Assembly: GCA_013112555.1 (NCBI GenBank)
Contig: JABFGK010000001.1
Coordinates: 2,578,581 to 2,642,580, forward strand
Origin: Planctomycetota bacterium
GTDB taxonomy: Bacteria > Planctomycetota > Phycisphaerae > Phycisphaerales > UBA5793
DNA length: 64,000 nucleotides
Reading direction: 5' to 3'
Shown: in pieces, positions 29,735 through 37,720 of the stretch
Numbering within the stretch: the first letter of the stretch is position 1
How the letters are laid out: every line of letters starts with the position of its first letter
Translations under genes and position numbers: made by a program
The notes under the pieces: generated by a model
Databases searched by the model: none
Told to the model about the DNA's origin: nothing
Seen by the model: the letters and a program-made list of their open reading frames with translations, nothing else

Positions 29735-29823
29735 CCGACCTCACACGACCCAGTATTAATGACCGCTTGCACACGGGCGCTGCCCCGCGCAGCACCACAC
29801 TACGAGAGAATTGAGACAGTACC

Positions 29824-30912
29824 ATGAGTGACCGTATTTATAACTTCTCAGCCGGCCCGGCCATTCTGCCCGAACCTGTCTTGAAGCAGGCCCAGACCGA
29901 TATCTGGAATATTGCCGACAGCGGCGTCGGCGTCCTCGAACACAGTCACCGCGGCTCGGTCTTCCAGGCCGTTGCCGATGAAGCCGAAGCAGTCTGCCGG
30001 GAAATCGCAGGCATCCCTGATAATTACAAGGTCCTGTTCCTCACCGGCGGGGCCTCCTCGCAGTTCTTCACGATCCCCATGAACTTCCTGGCACCCGATG
30101 ACACGGCGGACTACATCGTCACGGGCAGTTGGTCAAAGAAGGCGGTCAAGGAAGCGAAACTGTTCGGCACGCCCCATGTCGCTGCCACGAGTGAGGAATC
30201 AAACTTCACCTACATTCCCGGTGCCGAGCAAACCCAGTGGTCCGACGCCCCGAAGTATGCGCACTATACCTCGAACAACACGATCTTCGGCACCCAGTGG
30301 AGAGGCATCCCAGCCGTCCCGGCCGGCGTGCCGTTGATGTGCGATATGTCCAGCGACATCTTCAGCAAACCGCTCGACGTCAGTGGGTACGCGCTGATCT
30401 ATGCCGGTGCGCAAAAGAACATCGGGCCGGCCGGCGCCACGCTCGTCATCATTCGCGAGGATCTCATCGAAGCCGGTCGCGCCGATCTTCCCACCATGCT
30501 CCAGTACCGAACCCACGCAGACAAGGGCTCGATGTATAACACGCCGCCTGCCTTCTGCATGTACATCATGGGCCAGGTGTTCAAGTGGATCCAGGACCTC
30601 GGCGGGCTTGCAGCGATGCAGCAGATCAACGAGGACAAGGGTGGCATCCTCTATGACTACCTCGACAACAGCGACTTCTTCCGTCCCACGGCCGAACCGG
30701 ACAGCCGCTCATTGATGAACGTGACCTTCCGAGGCCCGAGTGAGGACCTCGAAGCGAAGTTCATCAAGGAAGCGCTCGCAGCCGGCTTCTCCGGGCTCAA
30801 GGGGCACCGCTCCGTCGGCGGCATGCGCGCCAGCATCTACAACGCCTTCCCGAAGCAAGGCTGCGTCGATCTCGTTGAGTTCATGAAGAAGTTCGAGACC
30901 AACAACCGCTGA
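29824..30912 (+). CDS. serC: Phosphoserine aminotransferase
   Basis: YNFSAGPAILPEPVLKQAQ, VLFLTGGASSQFFTIPMNFL, DMSSDIFSKPLDVSGYALIYAGAQKNIGPAGATLVII. Confidence 0.97.
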   Translation: MSDRIYNFSAGPAILPEPVLKQAQTDIWNIADSGVGVLEHSHRGSVFQAVADEAEAVCREIAGIPDNYKVLFLTGGASSQFFTIPMNFLAPDDTADYIVTGSWSKKAVKEAKLFGTPHVAATSEESNFTYIPGAEQTQWSDAPKYAHYTSNNTIFGTQWRGIPAVPAGVPLMCDMSSDIFSKPLDVSGYALIYAGAQKNIGPAGATLVIIREDLIEAGRADLPTMLQYRTHADKGSMYNTPPAFCMYIMGQVFKWIQDLGGLAAMQQINEDKGGILYDYLDNSDFFRPTAEPDSRSLMNVTFRGPSEDLEAKFIKEALAAGFSGLKGHRSVGGMRASIYNAFPKQGCVDLVEFMKKFETNNR

Positions 30913-30954
30913 TCGACACGCCGCGCGCGCGGAAGCCAGCGGGCTCCGGTTCGC

Positions 30955-30992
30955 CCCCGACTCTGCCGGGGTGGATGATGATGATGCGCAAG
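30955..30992 (+). repeat. Left flank of the repeat array: cgactctgccggggtggatgatgatgatgcgcaag
   Basis: Near-identical to 32043-32080 (ccccggctctgccggggggcatgatgatgatgcgcaag). Confidence 0.6.
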
Positions 30993-31017
30993 CATCATGC
31001 AATCCCGGAAGGGTGCT

Positions 31018-32003
31018 TCACCGCGAAGCGGTGCGCGTTTGTAGCCGGGGGTGAAGCGAGTCGGAGACGAGCGCCACCCCCGAAAGGTGATGCCAACGAG
31101 AGAACCTCTTCACACCCCGAAGGAGTGGTCGAGGCATCCTCCGACAAGCCGCGCGCGGATGCCAGCGGGCACTTCCACTCCCTCGCCCGTCAGGGCGCGC
31201 GAACGTAGCCGGCGGCTTCAGCCGCCGGAACAGGATCGCGCCCCGCGACACCAACCGCCCGGAGGGCGGACGATGCGTAACACAGGATCTGTACCCACAA
31301 CGGGGCACATGCAATGTGCCCCTACATTCCGACAAGCCGCGCGCTTCCTCACCGCGAAGCGGTGCGCGTTTGTAGCCGGGGGTGAAGTGAGTCGGAGACG
31401 AGCGCCACCCCCGAAAGGTGATGCCAACGAGAGAACCTCTTCACACCCCGAAGGAGTGGTCGAGGCATCCTCCGACAAGCCGCGCGCGGATGCCAGCGGG
31501 CACTTCCACTCCCTCGCCCGTCAGGGCGCGAACGTAGCCGGCGGCTTCAGCCGCCGGAACAGGATCGCGCCCCGCGACACCAACCGCCCGGAGGGCGGAC
31601 GATGCGTAACACAGGATCTGTACCCACAACGGGGCACATGCAATGTGCCCCTACATTCCGACAAGCCGCGCGGCTTCCTCACCGCGAAGCGGTGCGTTTG
31701 TAGCCGGGGGTGAAGTGAGTCGGAGACGAGCCGCCACCCCCGAAAGGTGATGCCAACGAGAGAACCTCTTCACACCCCGAAGGAGTGGTCGAGGCATCCT
31801 CCGACAAGCCGCGCGCGGATGCCAGCGGGCACTTCCACTCCCTCGCCCGTCAGGGGCGCGCGAACGTAGCCGGCGGCTTCAGCCGCCGGAACAGGATCGC
31901 GCCCCGCGACACCAACCGCCCGGAGGGCGGACGATGCGTAACACAGGATCTGTACCCACAACGGGGCACATGCAATGTGCCCCTACATTCCGACAAGCCG
32001 CGA
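31018..32003 (+). repeat. Tandem array, ~3 copies of a ~330-bp composite palindromic unit
   Basis: caccgcgaagcggtg recurs at 31019, 31350 and 31680; each unit holds the same series of short palindromes (accgcgaagcggt, cgcccgtcagggcg, ccggcggcttcagccgccgg, cgcccggagggcg, ggggcacatgcaatgtgcccc). ORFs called here are probably spurious. Confidence 0.9.
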
Positions 32004-32507
32004 ACGCGGAAATCCATCCTCTCCTTCGCCACGCCGCTCTAGCCCCCGGCTCTGCCGGGGGGCATGATGATGATGCGCAAGGCCGGCACAGGCCATCTTG
32101 CCGGTGGCTCTGATCGAAGTCTGCCGCCACAACAGGCCGATTGACGACCTATCCATTTCAGAAAACTCTCTGAATCGCCGATTTGAAACAGGCTAACCCG
32201 ATCGGCATATACTCCAGCCCGTCCGAACGGCTCAGGACTCCATTCCGGGCCCTCGGGTGGGACGGTGAATCAGTCACCGGGTGGCAGCGGACCCATAATT
32301 CCGATGACTGGGAACGCTGACCGGTGCGCATTCCGGCAAATGCGAGAGGGAGACTGCCGGATCGTGAAAATGGGCCGAAAAGCCCGGGAACCGTGGCACG
32401 GAGTGTGCAACAGTCAGATGGGTCGAATTACCCCGATATGACGGAGTACGCGACGCTGCCGCAGACGCTCGGAACACGCTATCTGAAAAAGTGGACGGAA
32501 GCCGCCA

Positions 32508-33950
32508 ATGAAGACAATCAATGCAACGAGTCGAATGGTGACTGCCGGCCTGATCATGGCCGCTGGTGTCGTTTCAATCGCAGCCTGGACTTTCGGGGAG
32601 GCTGCTGCTGCCCGTGGGCCGGTCTCAGCCGACCCGGTCGGTGCCTCCATCCAGCAGCAGGAGCAGAAACTGCCAAAGCCGACCACCGGCCGCACCGACT
32701 GCACCTCCAGCCTGTGCCACGATGACAAACTCACCTACTCCATTATGCACGAGCCGGTCGAGAAAAAGGACTGCCTCAAGTGCCATGAGTATGTCGATGC
32801 CGAACGCCACCTGCTGCAACTGACGACCCCGCGCAACCTGCTGTGCTCGAAGTGTCACGGGGTCCAGCACCTCGGCTACGAGCACCAGCCGGTCAAAGAC
32901 GGCAACTGCCAGGGCTGCCACAATCCGCACGGCTCCGAGTTCCCGGGCCTGCTCGTGGACCACCCGACCCGCGGCTTGTGTCTCCAGTGCCACAACAAGG
33001 ACTTCGAGCACGAGAAGTATGTCCACGGCCCGGTCGCCGGCGGTGCCTGCATCGTCTGCCACGAGCCCCACTCCTCTCGCCAGGAGCACCTGCTCTCCAA
33101 AGAAGCAAACAAACTCTGCACGCAGTGCCACTTCGAGATCGAAACCGAACGGTCGCCCGGCCTGCACATCCACTCGGCCATGGACAAGGGATGCACGTCC
33201 TGCCACGATCCGCATGCCTCCGAACTCCGCTACCAACTCCACGAATCCACGCCGGACCTGTGCTTCCAATGTCACGAAAACATTGGTGAGACTGCAGAAC
33301 ATGCCGAATCACTCCATGCGATCATGGATCCGGGGGCCTGCACGAAGTGCCACAATCCTCACTCGTCACGACTTGCCAAACTGCAGAAACAAGTTCAGCC
33401 CGATCTCTGCCTCAACTGCCATGATGAGGCGATCGAGACGCCCGACGGCCGCACGCTGACGAACATGGCCCAGTTGCTCAAGGACAATCCGAGCCAGCAC
33501 GGGCCGATCCGCGAGGGGGCCTGCTCGGCCTGCCATCAGCCGCACTCCAGCGACAAGCAGAACCTGCTCCTGCTGTCCTACCCGCCCGAGTTTTATGCCC
33601 GCTTCGACATGGACCTGTACAAACTCTGTTTCAGTTGCCACATCCCGGAACTCGTTCTCAATCCGTCCGGCAAAGGGCTGACCGGGTTCCGCAACGGCAC
33701 GCTGAATCTGCATTGGCTCCATGTCAATCAGGAGAAGGGCCGCACCTGCCGCGCCTGCCACGAAGTCCATGCCTCGCAGCGCGACTTCCACATTCGCGAG
33801 TCCGTCCCCTTCGGCCCGACGGACTGGGAACTGGAGATCAACTTCGAGAAGTCCGGCAACGGCGGCTCGTGCAAGCCGGGGTGCCATCGGAAGGCCACCT
33901 ACGACCGGACAGCCGAAGTCGAGCCGAATACGAACGGGTCAGCCGGCTGA
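32508..33950 (+). CDS. Secreted multihaem c-type cytochrome (doubled CXXCH type), 13 CXXCH plus CX3CH and CX4CH
   Basis: 480 aa with signal peptide; CLKCH, CSKCH, CQGCH, CLQCH, CIVCH, CTQCH, CTSCH, CFQCH, CTKCH, CLNCH, CSACH, CFSCH, CRACH, plus CTSSLCH and CKPGCH. Confidence 0.93.
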   Translation: MKTINATSRMVTAGLIMAAGVVSIAAWTFGEAAAARGPVSADPVGASIQQQEQKLPKPTTGRTDCTSSLCHDDKLTYSIMHEPVEKKDCLKCHEYVDAERHLLQLTTPRNLLCSKCHGVQHLGYEHQPVKDGNCQGCHNPHGSEFPGLLVDHPTRGLCLQCHNKDFEHEKYVHGPVAGGACIVCHEPHSSRQEHLLSKEANKLCTQCHFEIETERSPGLHIHSAMDKGCTSCHDPHASELRYQLHESTPDLCFQCHENIGETAEHAESLHAIMDPGACTKCHNPHSSRLAKLQKQVQPDLCLNCHDEAIETPDGRTLTNMAQLLKDNPSQHGPIREGACSACHQPHSSDKQNLLLLSYPPEFYARFDMDLYKLCFSCHIPELVLNPSGKGLTGFRNGTLNLHWLHVNQEKGRTCRACHEVHASQRDFHIRESVPFGPTDWELEINFEKSGNGGSCKPGCHRKATYDRTAEVEPNTNGSAG

Positions 33951-34195
33951 CCGGAACGGCACGGTGCCGGCGCCGGTGCGGATCAGAGGTGGCCGTATGT
34001 GCTTCCAGGTGTGCCGGACTCGATGGTCCGTTGGTGATGGAATAGAGGCCGCCCGTTGACGTCTGAGTGTGTGTGTGTGAAGGCACAGGACTCCGGTTGG
34101 CACAACAGGACAAAACAATACAGGACCGAATCGCAAGGACAGGATTCAATCAGACAGCACGGGACCAACCCGGTTCCCGGTGGAGAGTTCAGATT

Positions 34196-35380
34196 ATGGA
34201 TAACCGCAGAAGTATCCCGCGCCGTTTAGGCCGCACCACGAATCGATCTCGTTTTCATTCCGCGCTCGCCACGCCGCTCGTGACGGCAGCCGCCCTGCTC
34301 GTTACATGGTGTTGCATCGCAATCGGCAGCGGGCAGACCGCGTTGGCCGCCACGGTCGATGACGACTGGGCGACCTGGGGCCCACCCCAGCCGGGTCAGA
34401 CGGCCCCGCCGGTGGCCTTGCCTGATGCCGAAGGGGTCCGGATCGATACGAGTTCACTGGCCGGCCGAACCGTCGTGCTCATCTTCGGCGACCTGAATCA
34501 ACAGAACACGCACAAGGCCTTCAAGGACATCGAGGGGGTTCTGCACGACCCGCGGCTCGAAGGCAAACGGATCACCCCCGTGTTCATCACGGCCAACTCG
34601 CACCCGGCCGGTGACGATGAGCAGCACAACGGCGAAGCCGGTCAGGCAATAAAGGGTGAGTTCACGCCCGGCATCGTTCTCTATGACGTCGAACGCGTGG
34701 CCCACGGCGACTACAGCGTCGATGTGCTGCCAACCACGATCGTCATCGATGCGGAACAGAAGATCGTGCATGTCTTGCATGCCTATACCTCGCGATATAG
34801 CGACATCCTGTCCGATGCCCTGCTGCTGTCACTCGGCGACATGAATCGTTTTGAGTTCGAGTACCGTCTGCACCCCGAGCCGGCCGACGCTGCGAGCAAT
34901 GCCGTGCGTCATGCCGTCTGGCTGGTCGGGCTGGCCGACCGCCTCGTGCTGCGCGACCTGCAGGAGGCAGCCATCAAGAAGTATGGCGAAGCCCTGCAGC
35001 GTGTGCCCGATCTCGAAGCAGCCCACATCGGCCTGGGCAATGTCTATCTCATGGCAGAGAAGCCGGATGAGGCCGAGAAGCACTTTGCATCGGCCTTCAA
35101 GAGCAACACCGGCTCCGTCAAGGCACGCCTCGGCCTGGCCCGCGTGAACCTCCAGCGCGGCGGCATCAATCTCGAAGTGGCACGACGCTATGCCGAGAGT
35201 GTGCTCGCCGATCATCCGGAGGATCCCGATGGCCACTTTGTCATGGGCATGATCCATGAGCAGCAGTCCGACATCAGGGCCGCGGCCGCCGAGTACCGAC
35301 TTGCTGCCGAGCTGCTTTTCAAACTGCAGCGTGCTGAGGACATCGAGAATCTCAACCCGCTGCCCGTCGCCGAGCCGTAA
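34196..35380 (+). CDS. Secreted redoxin-like + TPR protein
   Basis: PPQPGQTAPPVALPDAEGVRIDTSSLAGRTVVLIFGDLNQQNTHKAFKDIE...VLPTTIVIDAEQKIVHVLHAYTSRY, then TPR-like repeats (HIGLGNVYLMAEKPDEAEKHFASAF...). Confidence 0.75.
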   Translation: MDNRRSIPRRLGRTTNRSRFHSALATPLVTAAALLVTWCCIAIGSGQTALAATVDDDWATWGPPQPGQTAPPVALPDAEGVRIDTSSLAGRTVVLIFGDLNQQNTHKAFKDIEGVLHDPRLEGKRITPVFITANSHPAGDDEQHNGEAGQAIKGEFTPGIVLYDVERVAHGDYSVDVLPTTIVIDAEQKIVHVLHAYTSRYSDILSDALLLSLGDMNRFEFEYRLHPEPADAASNAVRHAVWLVGLADRLVLRDLQEAAIKKYGEALQRVPDLEAAHIGLGNVYLMAEKPDEAEKHFASAFKSNTGSVKARLGLARVNLQRGGINLEVARRYAESVLADHPEDPDGHFVMGMIHEQQSDIRAAAAEYRLAAELLFKLQRAEDIENLNPLPVAEP

Positions 35381-35436
35381 TCTTGTCGTACAGAAGTTTG
35401 AGTAGGGGCACATTGCATGTGCCCCAAATCCGTAGG

Positions 35437-35470
35437 GTGGGATAAGCGACGGTTTCGGAGCGCATCCCAC
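35437..35470. repeat. GTGGGATAAGCGA...GCGCATCCCAC inverted repeat
   Basis: gtgggataagcgacggtttcggagcgcatcccac. Confidence 0.5.
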
Positions 35471-35561
35471 CGGCATGCGGATGCAGACTCCATGTCTTGT
35501 CAGGCAGTAGGAATTCATTCCTACTGCATCAGCGGCCCGCTCCCTCACGGTCGCGGCTCGT

Positions 35562-35857
35562 CGGAGGATGCCTCGACCACCCCTTCGGGGTGAGGAGAGG
35601 TTTTCTCGTTGGCATCACCTTTCGGGGGTGGCGCTCGTCTCCGACTCGCTTCACCCCCGGCTACAAACGCGAACCGCTTCGCGGTGAGGAAGCGCGCGGC
35701 TCGTCGGAGGGTAGGGGCACATTGCATGTGCCCCGTAGTGGGTACAGATCCTTTGTTACGCATCGTCCGCCCTCCGGGCGGTTTGTGCCCATGATGCGTG
35801 CCTGTTCCGGCGGCTGAAGCCGCCGGCTACGTTCGTGCGCCCTGACGGGCGAGGGAG
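35562..35857 (-). repeat. Single inverted copy of the ~330-bp composite unit found at 31018-32003
   Basis: Reverse complement reads ...cgcccgtcagggcgcacgaacgtagccggcggcttcagccgccggaacagg...cgcccggagggcggacgatgcgtaac...ggggcacatgcaatgtgcccc...accgcgaagcggt..., same order as the array. Confidence 0.85.
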
Positions 35858-35965
35858 GGAGTGGAAGAGGCCCGCTCTCTCACGGTCGCGGCTCGTAAGA
35901 TTCGGGCCTGCGGCCCGATGATTGACGGGCGAGACGCCCGTTCCACCGCGGAGTGGAGAGGATGG

Positions 35966-35985
35966 ATTCCCGCGTACGCGGGAGT
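35966..35985. repeat. dRS3-like palindrome (one mismatch)
   Basis: ATTCCCGCGTACGCGGGAGT. Confidence 0.5.
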
Positions 35986-36205
35986 GACGAGCGAGGAGAA
36001 GTGCCCGCTTGCTGATGCGCGCGCGGCATCTTCAAAGTCAGATGGATGCCCGAATACCCCTTGCACTCACTCAGTTTTCCTGTAAACTATCTTCCGGTGT
36101 CCGATTGACTGGCCCGTTCCGGGTTCGTCATGACACCGCTGTGGCGCTCTGTAAGGCCTGATTCCGGGCTCATTCGGCCCAATCAACACAACAGGAGAGA
36201 AAACG

Positions 36206-37072
36206 ATGAGAGCAGCCAGCATCATTGTGTGTTTTTCAGTCGCCACGGCCCTGACGGCCGGGACAACCCTCGCCCAGGGACCGATCGACCTCGAGGACTT
36301 CTCCGGGAGCGAGCAGGTCATCACGTTCGCCCCCGGGTTTGCCTCCCAGTGTGCTCCCTTTGAGTACGAGGGGGTCGTCTTCTCGGAGAACGGTGGCGGA
36401 ACCGGCGGCCCGTGCTTCCGAGCCAACTCGGATTGGGGGAGCTTCTTCGACAACATCCCCGGTGCGTCGATAGGCCTCGGTTTCAACGATCAATGGGGGG
36501 ATTCGAGAATTGTCATGGAACTCCCGGCCGGCATGCGCCGGGTGGGATGCCTGCTGTCGACCTCGCCGGTCACGACCTGGACGATGGACCTGTATGACAG
36601 TAGCAGTACCCTCATCGGCTCTGACACTCGCGCCATGCCGAATACCTCGGAAGCGGTATTCATCGGGTACGAAACGGCGGCTGACATTGCCCGTGTCGAG
36701 ATCTGGGAGACAAACGGTGAGAATGGACACATCACGCTGATGGATGATGTCCGCTTCGAGGCGGTCGACGGCCTCAGGCTCGCCGTCACCGGTGACTGCC
36801 CCGGTACCATGGAAGCCTGTGCCTCCGGTGCCGCTCAGGGTGACAAAATCGTCATCATCTACTCGTTCAACTTCGGAAGCGCCGGACCGGTTCCCGGCTG
36901 CCCGGATCTCCTGACCGATCTGAAGGCACCGAAGGCAGCGGACTCCGGAACGGCCGATGCGACCGGGACATTCTGCACCTCCGGGCGCGTCCCCGGGAAT
37001 GCATGCGGGCGCGTGAAAGTACAGGCGATCAACCGAACGACGTGTGAGAAGTCGTCCGTGGTCGAAGTCTGA
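36206..37072 (+). CDS. Secreted protein carrying the family A C-terminal module on a different N-terminal domain (member 4)
   Basis: Signal peptide; GDCPGTMEACASGAAQGDKIVIIYSFNFGSAGPVPGCPDLLTDLKAPKAADSGTADATGTFCTSGRVPGNACGRVKVQAINRTTCEKSSVVEV aligns by eye with members 1 and 2. Confidence 0.75.
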   Translation: MRAASIIVCFSVATALTAGTTLAQGPIDLEDFSGSEQVITFAPGFASQCAPFEYEGVVFSENGGGTGGPCFRANSDWGSFFDNIPGASIGLGFNDQWGDSRIVMELPAGMRRVGCLLSTSPVTTWTMDLYDSSSTLIGSDTRAMPNTSEAVFIGYETAADIARVEIWETNGENGHITLMDDVRFEAVDGLRLAVTGDCPGTMEACASGAAQGDKIVIIYSFNFGSAGPVPGCPDLLTDLKAPKAADSGTADATGTFCTSGRVPGNACGRVKVQAINRTTCEKSSVVEV

Positions 37073-37161
37073 CGGCGCTCCATGAAGCAATGAGGCTGCT
37101 CCCATCGGCCAAAAGATGACCGGGCCGAGGGACGGGCGCCGACAATCCAGACACCTTTCCC

Positions 37162-37204
37162 ACAGGCCTCGGGTCTCCAAATCCCCGGGGCCTGTTGTTT
37201 TCCC
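37162..37204 (+). terminator. Rho-independent terminator after family A member 4
   Basis: ACAGGCCtcGGGtctccaaatCCCcgGGGCCTGTtgtttt. Confidence 0.6.
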
Positions 37205-37273
37205 ACCCGTGCCCGGATGACGGGGACCAGGAACCCGCTTGTATGCTTTCGCGCGCGGCTCGACGTCTATGTG

Positions 37274-37324
37274 GAAAGGGGTCGGGAGTCGATTCGTGCT
37301 GAATCGACTCCCGACCCCTTTTCC
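37274..37324 (-). terminator. Long hairpin immediately 3' of tRNA-Ala
   Basis: AAAGGGGTCGGGAGTCGATT cgtgctg AATCGACTCCCGACCCCTTTT, ~20-bp near-perfect stem. Confidence 0.65.
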
Positions 37325-37330
37325 GAAACA

Positions 37331-37403
37331 TGGAGCCGAGGGGGCTCGAACCCCTGACTTCTGCCTTGCAAAGGCAGCGCTCTCCCAACTGAGCTACGGC
37401 CCC
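37331..37403 (-). tRNA. tRNA-Ala (anticodon UGC)
   Basis: GGGGCCGTAGCTCAGTTGGGAGAGCGCTGCCTTTGCAAGGCAGAAGTCAGGGGTTCGAGCCCCCTCGGCTCCA; loop TTTGCAA. Confidence 0.96.
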
Positions 37404-37720
37404 GTGAGAATATCAGTCTACAAAATACGTCATCGGCTGCCGGCGGTGCGACCAAGAGCTGCCCCAATGTGTGCCGGTCGATAACGCGGCCATCATAGTC
37501 CCAGCCCCCCACCCCGGGCCACCTCAGGGCCGATCCGGCGTCTTTTCGCCCCCAAATCGCCAAAACAGCCAAATGGTCCGCCCCTTCATGCGTCAAACCC
37601 TACAGCAGGGACGCGTTCGCCAAAGGACACGCAATCGACCCTGCCAGTGCCGATTCACACCCACACACACTGCGGGATGATGCGAACCACCCAAGCCGGC
37701 GACGATTGGAGAACCACACC

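Noticed and set aside
31018-32003. ORFs such as 31051-31713 (+, 220 aa) and 31218-31478 (-)
   Set aside because: They read through the repeat array; the unit is translated in different frames in each copy and is made of hairpins, so coding is unlikely
30955-32080. Possible CRISPR array
   Set aside because: Period ~330 bp with no short repeat/unique spacer structure and no cas genes; copies are near-identical along their whole length
32160-32195. Shared gaatcgccgatttga at 32172 and 57354
   Set aside because: Only ~15 bp common with differing flanks; too little to call a regulatory motif from two sites
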